DNA of 64,000 bases from Mesorhizobium sp. (GCA_004020545.1 SAQE01000007.1:105258-169257); one strand, 5' to 3'. Shown: positions 1 through 9,535, counted from the first letter of the stretch. Notes: generated by a model from the sequence alone, not told the origin. A program made the numbers and translations.

Positions 1-52
1 ACATACTCAACGATTGAAAGCGGCCCGTCCGGGCCGAGGGGACATTTCTCTC

Positions 53-1345
53 ATGGATCGCATCAGAATTGTCGGCGGCAATAAGCTTGCCGGTACCATT
101 CCGATCTCGGGCGCCAAGAACGCGGCACTGCCGCTGATGATCGCCTCGCTGCTCACCGACGACACGCTGACGCTGGAGAACGTGCCGCATCTGGCCGATG
201 TCGAGCAGCTGATCCGCATCCTCGGCAACCATGGCGTCGACTATTCCGTCAACGGCCGGCGCGAGAGCCAGCAGAAAGGCTATTCGCGCACCATCAATTT
301 CTCCGCCCGCAACATCGTCGACACCACCGCGCCCTACGAGCTGGTGTCCAAGATGCGCGCCTCCTTCTGGGTCATCGGCCCGCTGCTTGCCCGCATGGGC
401 GAGGCCAAGGTTTCGCTGCCAGGCGGCTGCGCCATCGGCACGCGTCCGGTCGACCTGTTCCTCGAGGGCCTGCAGGCGCTGGACGCCGAGCTCGACGTCG
501 ACAACGGCTACGTCATCGCCAAGACGAAGAACGGCCGTCTCCACGGCAATCGCTACGTGTTCCCGAAAGTGTCGGTCGGCGCCACGCATGTGCTGATGAT
601 GGCGGCCTCGCTCGCCAAGGGCGAGACGGTGCTCGAAAACGCCGCGCGCGAGCCGGAGATCGTCAACCTCGCCGAATGCCTGATCGCCATGGGCGCCAAG
701 ATCCATGGCGCCGGCACCTCCACCATCACCATCGACGGCGTCGAGGCGCTGTCCGGGGCGCGCATCCGCGTCATCCCCGACCGCATCGAAACCGGCACCT
801 ATGCCATGGCGGTGGCGATGACCGGTGGCGACGTGATGCTGGAAGGCGCGCGGCCCGACCTGTTGCAGACAGCGCTCGACGTTCTTGTCGAGACCGGTGC
901 CGAGATCACGCCCACCAACGAGGGTATCCGCGTCAAGCGCAACGGCGCCGGCGTCGCGCCGGTCGACGTGACGACGGCGCCCTTCCCGGCCTTCCCGACC
1001 GACCTGCAGGCGCAGTTCATGGGCCTGATGACGATGGCCAAGGGCAAGTCGCGCATCACCGAGACGATCTTCGAGAACCGCTTCATGCATGTGCAGGAGC
1101 TTGCCCGCCTTGGCGCCCACATCACGCTCTCCGGCCAGACGGCGATCGTCGACGGCGTCGCCAGGCTCAAGGGCGCGCCGGTCATGGCGACCGACCTGCG
1201 CGCCTCGGTTTCGCTGGTGATTGCCGGCCTTGCCGCCGAAGGCGAGACCACCGTCAACCGCGTCTACCACCTCGACCGCGGCTTCGAGCGGCTGGAGGAG
1301 AAGCTTTCCGGCTGCGGCGCGGTGATCGAGCGGATTTCGGGCTGA
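53..1345 (+). CDS. murA: UDP-N-acetylglucosamine 1-carboxyvinyltransferase MurA
   Basis: Transfers enolpyruvate from PEP to UDP-GlcNAc, the first committed step of peptidoglycan synthesis, in the cytoplasm. The 430-aa protein has the usual family length. The N-terminus carries the substrate-binding stretch [15 protein letters not shown] with its conserved Lys-Asn. The catalytic loop is visible as [14 protein letters not shown], whose Cys is the fosfomycin-sensitive residue. An in-frame start at position 14 exists, but the ATG at 53 opens the canonical MDRIRIVGG and is preferred. It heads the co-directional block leading to DUF2948 and hisD, a typical rhizobial order. Confidence 0.97.
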   Translation: MDRIRIVGGNKLAGTIPISGAKNAALPLMIASLLTDDTLTLENVPHLADVEQLIRILGNHGVDYSVNGRRESQQKGYSRTINFSARNIVDTTAPYELVSKMRASFWVIGPLLARMGEAKVSLPGGCAIGTRPVDLFLEGLQALDAELDVDNGYVIAKTKNGRLHGNRYVFPKVSVGATHVLMMAASLAKGETVLENAAREPEIVNLAECLIAMGAKIHGAGTSTITIDGVEALSGARIRVIPDRIETGTYAMAVAMTGGDVMLEGARPDLLQTALDVLVETGAEITPTNEGIRVKRNGAGVAPVDVTTAPFPAFPTDLQAQFMGLMTMAKGKSRITETIFENRFMHVQELARLGAHITLSGQTAIVDGVARLKGAPVMATDLRASVSLVIAGLAAEGETTVNRVYHLDRGFERLEEKLSGCGAVIERISG

Positions 1346-1407
1346 CGCGCACGAAGCGGGTGCTCGAGATAAAATAAGCCTCTCGCGCGTTGGAGCGGCC
1401 AATTTTT

Positions 1408-1598
1408 GAAGCCGGCGCCGCCCCTCATCTGCCTGCCGGCATCTTCTCCCCGTCAACGGGGAGAAGGGGCTGTCCACAGCCTTGGCGCCTTTCCTGCCAC
1501 GTTCGCGATTGGCGAAAACCCTGACGAAGGCGTTCCTTCTCCCCGTTACTACACGGGGAGAAGTGCCCGGCAGGGCGATGAGGGGCAGCGCCGGCTTC
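1408..1598. repeat. Intergenic inverted-repeat element (MITE-like)
   Basis: This non-coding element of about 190 bp between murA and the DUF2948 gene has long imperfect terminal inverted repeats. The left arm begins GAAGCCGGCGCCGCCCCTCA and the right arm is its near-perfect complement ending at 1598. Each arm also contains a small hairpin built on CTTCTCCCCGT/ACGGGGAGAAG (around 1443-1466 and 1540-1563). No ORF in it looks real. It resembles the mosaic palindromic repeats common between Mesorhizobium genes; whether it is mobilised is unknown. Confidence 0.7.
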
Positions 1599-1692
1599 TC
1601 GTGATTGCCTTAGACAGGATCCGTGCCGAGGTTGCACGGACCGGAAAGACCGCCTAACAGAAGGCTGAAACCAACCTAGGTGCGCATTCCGC

Positions 1693-2127
1693 ATGGCCGC
1701 TCTCAAGCTCATCGCGCTCGACGACCAGGACCTGAGCATCGTCTCGGCCCATGTCCAGGACGCCGTGATGAAGGTCTCAGACCTCGAATATCTGCCGGCG
1801 GCCAAGCGCTTCGTGCTGACCATGAACCGCTTCGTCTGGGAGGCGAAATCGGGCCTCTTCCGCCAGCACAACGAGCGGCGGCAGAGCGTTCTGCATTTCG
1901 ACCGCGTGCTCGGCGCCAAGACCAGCGGCATTCAACGCGGCAAGCCGGCCGAGGTGCTTTCGCTGCTGGCGATCAGCTTCGTTGCGATCAGTAAGCCGGC
2001 CGGCATCATCGAGCTGGTGTTTTCGGGAGGCGGCACGATCATGCTCGACGTCGAATGCATCGAGGCGCGGCTCGCCGATGTCGGCGGCTCCTGGGAAGCC
2101 GCCTCGCGACCCATGCACAGGGGCTAG
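1693..2127 (+). CDS. DUF2948 family protein
   Basis: Small 144-aa protein of unknown function that I recognise as DUF2948, a family conserved in alphaproteobacteria and usually located directly before hisD. The sequence begins MAALKLIALDDQDLSI and contains the family-like stretch LEYLPAAKRFVLTMNRF. No signal peptide, membrane segment or catalytic motif is visible. Only 5 nt separate its stop from the hisD start, so the two are probably cotranscribed. The family assignment is from memory of the pattern and genomic position. Confidence 0.85.
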   Translation: MAALKLIALDDQDLSIVSAHVQDAVMKVSDLEYLPAAKRFVLTMNRFVWEAKSGLFRQHNERRQSVLHFDRVLGAKTSGIQRGKPAEVLSLLAISFVAISKPAGIIELVFSGGGTIMLDVECIEARLADVGGSWEAASRPMHRG

Positions 2128-2132
2128 GCGCC

Positions 2133-3425
2133 ATGGCCATAACGCTCAACCAGCAGGACGCCGATTTCGACCAACGTTTCACCGCCTTTCTTTCGACCAA
2201 GCGCGAAGTGTCGGCCGATGTCGAGGCGGTGGTGCGCGACATCATCGCGCGGGTGCGCGCCGAGGGCGACAAGGCTCTCATCGACTACACGCTGAAATTC
2301 GACAAGGCCGATCTCGGCAAGCTTGGCATCGCCGTTTCGAAGGACGATATCGCCAAGGCCTATGCTGCGGCCGACCCGGCCACCGTCGAGGCGCTCAAAT
2401 TCGCGCGCGACCGCATCCGCTCCCATCACGAGCGGCAGAAGCCGAAGGACGACCGCTACACGGACGCCGCCGGCGTCGAGCTCGGCTCGCGCTGGACTGC
2501 GATCGAAGCCGTCGGCCTCTATGTGCCGGGCGGCACGGCGAGCTACCCAAGTTCGGTGCTGATGAATGCCGTGCCGGCGAAAGTCGCCGGCGTCGAGCGC
2601 ATCGTGATCGTGGTGCCGGCCCCGGGCGGCGTCATCAATCCGCTGGTTCTGGTGGCGGCCGACCTCGCCGGCGTGTCGGAGATCTACCGCGTCGGCGGCG
2701 CTCAAGCCGTCGCCGCGCTCGCCTACGGCACCGAGACGATCAAGCCGGTCGCCAAGATCGTCGGGCCGGGCAACGCCTATGTCGCGGCGGCCAAGCGCCA
2801 GGTGTTCGGCACCGTCGGCATCGACATGATCGCCGGGCCGTCGGAAGTGCTGGTCGTGGCCGACGCCGAAAACGATCCGGACTGGATCGCTGCCGACCTT
2901 CTCGCCCAGGCAGAGCATGACGCATCGGCGCAGTCGATCCTGATCACCGGCAGCCCCGAGCTCGGCAAGGCGGTGGAACAAGCGGTCGAGCGCCAGCTCA
3001 AGACCCTGCCGCGCGCCGAGACGGCCGCCGCGAGCTGGCGCGATTTTGGCGCCGTGATCCTGGTGCCGAGCATCGAAGCCTCGCTGCCGCTGGTCGACCG
3101 GATCGCGGCCGAGCATGTCGAGCTCGCCTTCGACGACGCCGAAAGCTTTCTCGCCAGAATGCGCAATGCCGGCGCCGTGTTTGTCGGCCGCCACACGCCG
3201 GAAGTCATCGGCGACTATGTGGGCGGCTCCAACCACGTGCTGCCGACGGCGCGCTCGGCGCGCTTCTCCTCGGGCCTGTCCGTGCTTGATTTCGTCAAGC
3301 GCACGTCGATCCTGAAGCTCGGGCCGGAACAGCTCAAGGCATTGGCGCCGGCGGCGATCGCGCTCGCCAGGGCGGAAGGGCTCGACGCGCACGCACGCTC
3401 CGTGGCGATCCGGCTGAACATGTAG
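2133..3425 (+). CDS. hisD: Histidinol dehydrogenase HisD
   Basis: Catalyses the last two NAD-dependent oxidations of histidine synthesis (histidinol to histidine) in the cytoplasm. At 430 aa it has the usual length. It shows the family signature around [12 protein letters not shown] and [12 protein letters not shown]. The zinc and substrate segment [10 protein letters not shown] is present, as is GGSNHVLPT near the C-terminus. The ATG at 2133 gives the usual [16 protein letters not shown] start; the in-frame start at 2055 lies inside the DUF2948 gene and was rejected. The UPF0262 gene follows 2 nt after the stop. Confidence 0.97.
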   Translation: MAITLNQQDADFDQRFTAFLSTKREVSADVEAVVRDIIARVRAEGDKALIDYTLKFDKADLGKLGIAVSKDDIAKAYAAADPATVEALKFARDRIRSHHERQKPKDDRYTDAAGVELGSRWTAIEAVGLYVPGGTASYPSSVLMNAVPAKVAGVERIVIVVPAPGGVINPLVLVAADLAGVSEIYRVGGAQAVAALAYGTETIKPVAKIVGPGNAYVAAAKRQVFGTVGIDMIAGPSEVLVVADAENDPDWIAADLLAQAEHDASAQSILITGSPELGKAVEQAVERQLKTLPRAETAAASWRDFGAVILVPSIEASLPLVDRIAAEHVELAFDDAESFLARMRNAGAVFVGRHTPEVIGDYVGGSNHVLPTARSARFSSGLSVLDFVKRTSILKLGPEQLKALAPAAIALARAEGLDAHARSVAIRLNM

Positions 3426-3427
3426 CA

Positions 3428-3913
3428 ATGTCCGGCCACCACCAAAACCGCGACAGGCTGATCGACGTCGAGCTCGACGACACGATCGGCCGTTCGACGC
3501 CCGATGTGGAGCACGAGCGGGCGGTGGCGATCTTCGACCTCATCGAGGAAAACAGTTTCCGGCCGGTCAATGACGACGGCGCCGGCCCGTACAGGCTGAA
3601 GCTGTCGCTGGCCGAGCAGCGCCTGGTGTTCGCCGTCAGCCGCGAGAATGGCGCCGATGTGGTCACCCACATCCTGTCGCTGACGCCGCTGAGGCGCATC
3701 GTCAAGGACTACTACCTGATTTGCGAAAGCTACTATGAGGCCATCCGCTCCTCGACGCCCAGCCATATCGAGGCGATCGACATGGGTCGGCGCGGCCTGC
3801 ACAACGAGGGATCGCAGACGCTGATGGACCGGCTTGCCGGCAAGATCGAGATCGACTTCGACACGGCGCGCCGGCTGTTCACGCTGGTCTGCGTGCTGCA
3901 CTGGCGGGGCTAG
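3428..3913 (+). CDS. UPF0262 family protein
   Basis: This 161-aa protein belongs to UPF0262, a family of unknown function found in alphaproteobacteria next to hisD. Recognisable stretches are [20 protein letters not shown] near the N-terminus and [20 protein letters not shown] in the middle. There is no signal peptide or transmembrane segment. It starts 2 nt after hisD, which suggests translational coupling. The stop codon runs straight into a palindromic intergenic repeat that could act as its transcript end. Confidence 0.9.
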   Translation: MSGHHQNRDRLIDVELDDTIGRSTPDVEHERAVAIFDLIEENSFRPVNDDGAGPYRLKLSLAEQRLVFAVSRENGADVVTHILSLTPLRRIVKDYYLICESYYEAIRSSTPSHIEAIDMGRRGLHNEGSQTLMDRLAGKIEIDFDTARRLFTLVCVLHWRG

Positions 3914-4011
3914 ATCAGGATGACGTTTCGTTGAATCGCCATCCTGATCTAACTCTTTGTTGGAGCATGACCTTCTCCGAAAACCGGTACCCACTTTTCG
4001 GGCTCATGCTC
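3912..4011. repeat. Dispersed palindromic repeat, two hairpins
   Basis: Two hairpins sit in tandem. The first pairs AGATCAGGATG (3912-3922) with CATCCTGATCT (3940-3950). The second pairs GAGCATGA (3963-3970) with TCATGCTC (4004-4011) around a core containing CCGAAAACCGG and CACTTTTCGGG. The same core recurs at 4646-4694, 37468-37512 and 46091-46117, so this is a dispersed repeat family. It fills the gap between UPF0262 and the phosphatase gene and reaches the latter's likely start. Confidence 0.8.
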
Positions 4012-4013
4012 TA

Positions 4014-4445
4014 GTGGCCGCGCTGCCGCATTCGATCCTGTTTGTGTGCGGCATGAACGCCGTGCGCTCGCCGATGGCGGAACAGCTGGCGCGACGGTTC
4101 CTGCCGGCCACCACTTTCGTCGCTTCGGCCGGCGTGCGCAGCGGCGAGCGCGACCCCTTCGTCGACGCCGTGCTTGCCGAAGAGGGTCTGACGCTCGGCG
4201 AGCGGCAGCCGAGAACGCTCGACGAGCTGGAGGACGATTATTTCGATCTGATCGTGACGCTGGCGCCGGAAGCCCACCACGCCGCGCTCGAGCTCACCCG
4301 CTCGCTCGCCGTCGAGGTCGAATACTGGCCGATGCCCGATCCGACCGACACCGGCGGCACGCGCGAGCATATCATGGCCGCCTACCGCGATGTGCGCGAG
4401 CGGTTGAAGGCGCGTATTGCCAAGCGTTTCGCGCCGCCGGAGTGA
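4014..4445 (+). CDS. Low-molecular-weight phosphatase / arsenate reductase-like protein
   Basis: Cytoplasmic protein of the low-molecular-weight tyrosine phosphatase fold (arsenate reductase ArsC-like). The catalytic P-loop CX5R is clear in FVCGMNAVRSPMAEQ, and the general-acid aspartate region appears as PMPDPTD. The GTG at 4014 gives 143 aa and places the P-loop close to the N-terminus, as is normal for this fold. A TTG 57 nt upstream would add residues encoded by the palindromic repeat, so the shorter form is preferred; no clear ribosome binding site decides it. Natural substrate unknown. It lies between UPF0262 and infA, a common rhizobial arrangement. Confidence 0.8.
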   Translation: MAALPHSILFVCGMNAVRSPMAEQLARRFLPATTFVASAGVRSGERDPFVDAVLAEEGLTLGERQPRTLDELEDDYFDLIVTLAPEAHHAALELTRSLAVEVEYWPMPDPTDTGGTREHIMAAYRDVRERLKARIAKRFAPPE

Positions 4446-4582
4446 AAACGCGGCGCCGATTGGGAGCCTTTCCGGCCTAGATTGAGCCGTTCTGCCGAAG
4501 GTGCCGATTCTATCCAGGCCGGAAAGGTTCTAAGCATGTTCACAAGCGGGCGATTATCATATAGGTTCCGCCGCAAATTCCG

Positions 4583-4694
4583 CCGGAGTCGGATGATTTC
4601 CGGTCGGTTCGGCCGGAAATCATCCGACTCCGGATCAAAGAAGTAGAGCATGATGTCGTCCGAAAACCGCTTGACACTTTTCGGCATCATGCTC
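4583..4694. repeat. Dispersed palindromic repeat before infA
   Basis: Two strong hairpins. The first has perfect 21-bp arms (4583-4603 with 4613-4633) and a 9-nt loop. The second is a copy of the GAGCATGATG...CATCATGCTC unit (4646-4655 with 4685-4694) that also occurs before the phosphatase gene. The 276-nt gap between the phosphatase stop and infA is mostly this repeat. The reverse-strand ORF across it is an artefact of the palindromes. Confidence 0.8.
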
Positions 4695-4729
4695 TAGCGC
4701 CGGAACCGCCATCCAAGCAAAGGTATCGA

Positions 4730-4948
4730 ATGCCGAAGGAAGAAGTCCTCGAGTTTCCAGGTGTGGTCACGGAACTGCTGCCCAACGCGATGTTTAGGGT
4801 GAAGCTCGAAAACGAACACGAGATCATCGCTCACACGGCCGGCCGCATGCGCAAGAACCGCATCCGCGTGCTGACCGGCGACAAGGTCCTGGTCGAGATG
4901 ACGCCTTATGACCTGACCAAGGGCCGCATCACCTATCGTTTCAAGTAA
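4730..4948 (+). CDS. infA: Translation initiation factor IF-1
   Basis: The 72-aa OB-fold protein is the standard size of IF-1, which binds the ribosomal A site during 30S initiation. Typical residues are seen: [20 protein letters not shown] at the start, then [20 protein letters not shown], and the C-terminal [16 protein letters not shown]. It lies downstream of a palindromic repeat and 19 nt upstream of maf, probably in one transcript with maf and yacG. Confidence 0.97.
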
Positions 4949-4967
4949 CAGTCTGGCGCGAACGGCG

Positions 4968-5594
4968 ATGAGCATCCTGCAGAAGCTCGTGCTTGCCTCG
5001 GGTTCGCCGCGTCGCATCGAGCTGTTGCAGCAGGCCGGCATCGAGCCGGATCGCATTTTGCCGGCCGATGTCGACGAGACACCGCTGCGCGCCGAACATC
5101 CGCGCTCGCTGGCAAAGCGGCTCGCCAAGGACAAGGCCGAGAAGGCGCTCACCTCGTTGAAAAGCGAGGAAGATCATGCGCCGGCCTTCATCCTCGCCGC
5201 CGATACGGTGGTGGCGGTCGGGCGCCGCATCCTGCCCAAGGCCGAGACGATCGACGACGCCGTGAACTGCCTCGGCCTGCTTTCCGGCCGCTCGCACCGC
5301 GTCTATTCCGGCATCTGCCTGATCACGCCGAACGGCAAGCTCAGGCAGCGGCTGGTGGAGACCAGGGTCCGCTTCAAGCGGCTGCCGCGCGAGGAGATCG
5401 ACGCCTATATCGCGTCGGGCGAATGGCGCGGCAAGGCCGGCGGCTACGCTGTGCAAGGGTTGGCCGGCTCCTTCGTCGTCAAGCTGGTCGGCTCCTACAC
5501 CAACGTGGTCGGCCTGCCGCTCTATGAAAGCGTGGCGCTGCTTTCCGGCGAGGGTTTCAAGGCGCATCGGAACTGGCACGTCGCGCGTCCATGA
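4968..5594 (+). CDS. maf: Maf-like nucleoside triphosphate pyrophosphatase
   Basis: A 208-aa Maf/HAM1-superfamily pyrophosphatase. Maf proteins hydrolyse non-canonical or canonical NTPs to NMP and PPi in house-cleaning or division-related roles. The signature [17 protein letters not shown] opens the protein. The catalytic segment [15 protein letters not shown] and the motif [14 protein letters not shown] follow. [20 protein letters not shown] matches the substrate-specificity and catalytic-aspartate region, although the usual DKAG aspartate appears as GKAG; which base acts here cannot be told by eye. It sits between infA and yacG, as in many rhizobia. Confidence 0.93.
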   Translation: MSILQKLVLASGSPRRIELLQQAGIEPDRILPADVDETPLRAEHPRSLAKRLAKDKAEKALTSLKSEEDHAPAFILAADTVVAVGRRILPKAETIDDAVNCLGLLSGRSHRVYSGICLITPNGKLRQRLVETRVRFKRLPREEIDAYIASGEWRGKAGGYAVQGLAGSFVVKLVGSYTNVVGLPLYESVALLSGEGFKAHRNWHVARP

Positions 5595-5607
5595 GGATGG
5601 ACGACCC

Positions 5608-5829
5608 ATGAGTCTTGACGACAAGGTGACGCCGCTGCGACCGAAGCGGCCGTGCCCCGAATGCGGCAAGCCTTCCGCACGCGAGCACTATCCGTTCTGC
5701 TCGGCGCGCTGCAAGGACATCGACCTCAATCGCTGGCTGAAGGGCGCCTATGTCATCCCCGGTCGCGACGGCGAGGAAGAAGAAGAGGGCGGCTCGAAAC
5801 AAGGTCCCTCGCCCAAGGACGAGGGGTGA
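5608..5829 (+). CDS. yacG: DNA gyrase inhibitor YacG
   Basis: A 73-aa zinc-binding protein with the YacG four-cysteine pattern CPECGKPS...[11 protein letters not shown], followed by the conserved [13 protein letters not shown]. coli YacG binds GyrB and inhibits gyrase. The tail is acidic (EEEEEGG). The ATG at 5608 lies just after the maf stop and is preferred over an upstream start inside maf. It is the last gene of the left core block; tRNA-Phe follows about 210 nt later. Confidence 0.92.
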   Translation: MSLDDKVTPLRPKRPCPECGKPSAREHYPFCSARCKDIDLNRWLKGAYVIPGRDGEEEEEGGSKQGPSPKDEG

Positions 5830-5895
5830 GCGCGCGGCAATTTGCCATTTCCTTTCCGTCCGAAATCGGCACCTAGGCTAAGTGATTGTTTTTAC

Positions 5896-5939
5896 GCAAT
5901 TCCAGACCGGAAACCGCAACGCACTTTTCCTGGAATTGC
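5896..5939. repeat. Palindromic repeat, CAATTCC type
   Basis: A hairpin between yacG and tRNA-Phe whose arms are GCAATTCCAG (5896-5905) and CTGGAATTGC (5930-5939) around a core with CCGGAAACC and CACTTTTCC. It is a variant of the dispersed palindromes elsewhere in the window, and a degenerate inverse copy lies at about 37845-37889. It may terminate the yacG transcript. Confidence 0.7.
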
Positions 5940-6040
5940 TCTGGACAGGCCGAATACCCATGCTATAACCCACGCGCTTTCAGGGGGCGCCATCCGGCGC
6001 TCTCGTGAGACCGGCGGGCGAACCCCGTTAGCCGGTCCAG

Positions 6041-6116
<76 letters not shown>

Positions 6117-6330
6117 TCCCCTCCTCTCCCGACACTCCCTTTCGCCGAATCTTCTACGCTTCTGTTTGCACAAACAACTGAAATCGTTCATCTTTTTGGG
6201 AAGGATGGCGCGATTGAGCGCGTTTCATGGAATTTCGGCGTATTTGGTCTAACGAGGCGGAGGGCTGGTATTTCCGTTGGTACTGGACATCCTGATGGTA
6301 TCGAAACAGCCAAAGGGAGGTGTCCCACAA

Positions 6331-7521
6331 ATGGCCCTTTCCGACGTGAAATGCCGAAATGCCCGTCCTGCTTCCAAGCTATTGAAATTGTCTGATGGTG
6401 GCGGGCTCCAGCTCTGGGTGCAGCCCACCGGATCCCGCCTATGGCGCCTCGCCTATCGACTTGACGGCAAGCAGAAGCTTCTGGCGTTGGGCAGCTATCC
6501 CCTTATTTCGCTCGCCGAAGCACGCAAGGCGCGCGATGACGCCAAACGTCTCCTCCTCACTGGCATCGATCCCGCGCAGGAACGCAAGTTGCGAAAGGTC
6601 GGTTCGGCAAAGGACAGCTTTCGATCAATCGCCGAGGAATATGTGGACAAGCTGAAGAAAGAGGGACGTGCCGACCGGACTATCACCAAGGTCAAATGGC
6701 TACTCGACTTCGCCTATCTCACCTGTGGGCACAAGTGCATTCGGGACATTGATGCGGCCACTATCCTTGCTGCCCTTCGTAGCGTGGAGGTGCGCGGTCG
6801 ATACGAGTCGGCCAGGCGGCTGCGCTCGACCATTGGCAGCGTCTTTCGATACGCCATCGCCACTGCACGCGCCGACACTGACCCCACGTCCGCGCTGAGG
6901 GGCGCTCTCATCAGGCCAACGGTCACGCCGCGTGCCGCCATTACCGATCCGAAGGCATTCGGCGGCTTGCTGCGTGCGATCGAGACATTCGACGGACAGC
7001 CCGCAACCCGAGCGGCTCTGAGGTTGATGGCGCTGCTGTTTCCCCGCCCCGGTGAGCTTCGCGCTGCCGAATGGGGGGAGTTCGACTTCGAAAGTTCGGT
7101 ATGGACTATCCCGGAAGCGCGAATGAAAATGCGACGACCGCACCGCGTTCCTCTTTCAACGCAGGCTTTGGATATCCTGGCCGAGCTTAAAAAAATCTCC
7201 GGCGCTGGGACGCTGCTGTTTCCAAGCGTGCGATCGCCTTCTCGTCCGATTTCCGACAATACACTCAACGCCGCCCTGCGTCGCATGGGTTACAGCAAGA
7301 ATGAAGCAACGGCCCATGGCTTCCGAGCAACGGCATCAACTCTGTTGAACGAATGCGGCAAGTGGCATCCAGACGCCGTAGAGCGACAGCTGGCTCATAT
7401 TGAAAATAACGACGTTCGGCGCGCCTATGCCCGGGCGGAGCACTGGGAAGAGCGCGTCAAGATGATGCAGTGGTGGGCAGATTATCTGGAAAAAATTGAG
7501 AACGCCGGAACGCGCGGGTAA
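6331..7521 (+). CDS. P4-type tyrosine recombinase/integrase (left island edge)
   Basis: A 396-aa site-specific integrase. The N-terminal arm-type DNA-binding domain (LSDGGGLQLWVQPTGSRLWR, then LALGSYPLISLAEARKARD) is typical of P4/CP4-57 integrases that use tRNA genes. The catalytic domain shows the first Arg in LFPRPGELRAAEW, the HxxR box in AHGFRATAS, and the final His and Tyr in LAHIENNDVRRAYARAEHW. The ATG at 6331 follows the ribosome binding site AAAGGGAGG at 6312-6320 and is preferred to the start at 6277. Its position after tRNA-Phe indicates integration there. No matching second attachment site was seen in the window. Confidence 0.95.
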   Translation: MALSDVKCRNARPASKLLKLSDGGGLQLWVQPTGSRLWRLAYRLDGKQKLLALGSYPLISLAEARKARDDAKRLLLTGIDPAQERKLRKVGSAKDSFRSIAEEYVDKLKKEGRADRTITKVKWLLDFAYLTCGHKCIRDIDAATILAALRSVEVRGRYESARRLRSTIGSVFRYAIATARADTDPTSALRGALIRPTVTPRAAITDPKAFGGLLRAIETFDGQPATRAALRLMALLFPRPGELRAAEWGEFDFESSVWTIPEARMKMRRPHRVPLSTQALDILAELKKISGAGTLLFPSVRSPSRPISDNTLNAALRRMGYSKNEATAHGFRATASTLLNECGKWHPDAVERQLAHIENNDVRRAYARAEHWEERVKMMQWWADYLEKIENAGTRG

Positions 7522-7801
7522 ACTCAATCAGATGCGGGCAGCCAGCTGTCCGGCACGTATCGCGAACGTCCGGTTTACGCTGCATAGCGGCCGTTGAGGC
7601 CTGCGTTGCCGCTCTCCCGAAGCGGACATCCCTGGGGAACCTGGCGGCCTGAAGGCGGAATGGGTGATCCGACGAAGGCCGAGAGCGCTGCGATCTAGCG
7701 AGGGCTGGAACAAGGCATGGTTCAAGGCCAGTGCCGGAGCGCCGCGCTAGCTGATTCCACACTTGTTGAAGCCGACATGATGGGAGACCTATCTAAGGCC
7801 C

Positions 7802-8434
7802 ATGTCCACACGCCAGAAAATGGATGCAGCTGCGAATTTGATCGAAGGGTGGACGCTCCCGTCTGCGGCCACGCTTGGGTCATCGGTCCGAGCCAGAGGG
7901 ATCGTTCGCGAAGTGCGAGCCCACCTGCCTTTGGCGGCGAAAAAGCTGCTCGGTATCGAGGTCGGGGCCTTGCGCATGCCGGAAGGCGCCTATGGCGATT
8001 TCCGGACTGCGTCGGCGATTGTGTCCAAAACGCTGGAAGGCATCGAAGGCCTGCCCGTAATTCCCCGTGAAGTCGAAGACATCCTGACGATCTCTTCGGC
8101 AGAGCGGCACCGGTGGCTCAAGGACGGCCGCTTGCAAAGCACAGGCACACGTACGGTGAAACTTCGTGGTCGCGCAAGGAAGGTAACTTTTCACGTGTTT
8201 GACCCACGTCACATCGAGGACGTGCTCGATCGCGACTTGGTTACGGTCTGGCGCGAGGACGACGCGATAGCTGCTGCAGAGAATAGGCGGCGGGCCGCCG
8301 GAAAGGCCGCCCTGAAGCGTGCGCAAAAGAGCGGCCGCAGGGCCGCGTCTGCGCCTGACAGCACTCGGGACGAGGTGTCACGTCAGAAACTGAAGGGCTG
8401 GGACGAATTCGAGAGTGACGGACTTCTGCGCTGA
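7802..8434 (+). CDS. Hypothetical protein, possible DNA-binding
   Basis: A 210-aa protein that I do not recognise. It is soluble, with no signal peptide. Its middle (about residues 95-145: ILTISSAERHRWLKDGRL, then a basic KLRGRARKV stretch) resembles a small helix-turn-helix followed by a basic wing, and the C-terminal third is rich in Lys, Arg and Ala. It lies about 280 nt downstream of the integrase on the same strand. That position suggests an island-housekeeping or regulatory role, but this is inference only. Confidence 0.65.
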   Translation: MSTRQKMDAAANLIEGWTLPSAATLGSSVRARGIVREVRAHLPLAAKKLLGIEVGALRMPEGAYGDFRTASAIVSKTLEGIEGLPVIPREVEDILTISSAERHRWLKDGRLQSTGTRTVKLRGRARKVTFHVFDPRHIEDVLDRDLVTVWREDDAIAAAENRRRAAGKAALKRAQKSGRRAASAPDSTRDEVSRQKLKGWDEFESDGLLR

Positions 8435-8769
8435 TTCAGCGAAAAAAGATTCTTTCGCTGCTCCTGCCCACTACGACCGCACTGGCCCGAATCCTGATCC
8501 GGGTCGCGCGCCTGACCTCCGGGAGTCAATGGGCGTAAACAGTCCGCGAGTCTGGTTCCGGCCCAGGTAGGCGACAGTAACGGGCCGCCATATCGGCCGT
8601 TCACCACGGGCGACACCATTTCCCGAAAGCAGCGAGCCGTTGGCGCGCGTCATCGGTATCCCTTTTAAGTCCCAGGGGATACTGTTGCCGCCCATCAGCC
8701 GTCTTATCGGTATGGCGAAGCCGCTGATCTGTGTTAAGCCGCCGCCCGAACAGCCGAAGGAGTACACCC

Positions 8770-8985
8770 GTGAGCGAGCCGACCGTGGCCGAGGCGACCG
8801 ACAGCATCTATGCATCGCTCCGGGCGAACAATGCCGACATCGATGCAAATATCGCGGCGCTCAAAGCGGCGCTGACGCGAGAGGGGATAGAACAGGCGGT
8901 GCTCGATCCGACCAGGCTGGCGCAGAACAACCGTTCGAGCCGCAAGGTGATGCAGGCTTATTTTCGGCAGCGCGGCGTGACGTGA
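8770..8985 (+). CDS. Small hypothetical protein
   Basis: A 71-aa protein starting with GTG at 8770. The start is chosen because a good ribosome binding site, AAGGAG, sits at 8757-8762; an in-frame start at 8731 has none. The sequence (EATDSIYASLRANNADIDAN onward) looks like a short helical protein, with no motif that I can name. Its stop codon coincides with the point where the reverse-strand lipoprotein fragment loses similarity to its family, so it probably arrived with the recombination that cut that gene. Confidence 0.55.
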   Translation: MSEPTVAEATDSIYASLRANNADIDANIAALKAALTREGIEQAVLDPTRLAQNNRSSRKVMQAYFRQRGVT

Positions 8986-9535
8986 GGTGGGCCAATTCAT
9001 GGAACACGAGCCCTGCAAGATACGTTTCATCTTGGCTGAGCATGGTGCTTAGCAGCGGGTCACTTGACCAGCCAAGCGTGCAAAATGCAGTGATGCCCGT
9101 CAGATAGACGTCCAGGCCCTGCCTCTGAAGTGCGACAGCGGTTTCAATCGCAGACCTTTTGGAGAAGTATCCTCGGTACGGAACGCATCCGAACACCGGA
9201 AAGCACCATGTTCGTGGCGTCAGCGAGAATTCCGACGCTGCGAAGACGGCCCATGTCACGGCGTCCCGACCAACGTTGACATGGCTGCGGTAGCTATTGT
9301 TGTCTGGAAGCGCTAGTTCATCTATCGCAAACTGTCGGATGGCGCTCGCCGATTCCATTCGAGCGCGTAATGTCCCAGGGATCGAAGGATCGTCGATCAG
9401 CTCTTCGACATCCTGGCGCGCCGCCATGATCTCCACGTGACCCTTCAAGGATTGTGCGTAGTAAGAAATGCTGGTGCAACCTGCCAGGCTGGACATCACG
9501 ATCATCGCAGCAACCGAACGAAAAAATGCACGCAT
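8861..9535 (-). pseudogene. Truncated lipoprotein aminopeptidase (COG4324-like), C-terminus lost
   Basis: On the reverse strand, the ATG at 9535 opens a lipoprotein signal (MRAFFRSVAAMIVMSSLAGC, lipobox SLAGC). A region resembling the putative metal-dependent aminopeptidase family COG4324 follows, including YYAQSLKGHVEIM and the zinc-site FHELAH. That family normally continues for about another 150 residues after HELAH. Here family-like sequence ends within three residues (near 8985) and the rest of the frame is the complement of the small gene at 8770-8985. I conclude the gene was cut by an insertion or recombination and is probably inactive. Confidence 0.6.

Noticed and set aside
2124-3428. 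434-aa reverse-strand ORF opposite hisD
   Set aside because: GC-rich shadow frame of a certain gene; Arg/His/Asp-rich with no recognisable domain.
4382-4690. 102-aa reverse-strand ORF between the phosphatase and infA
   Set aside because: Created by the palindromic repeats; no family sequence.
8985-9000. GGTGGGCC as a second attachment-site copy of tRNA-Ile2
   Set aside because: Only 8 nt match the tRNA 3' end and they are explained by the HELAH codons of the peptidase fragment.
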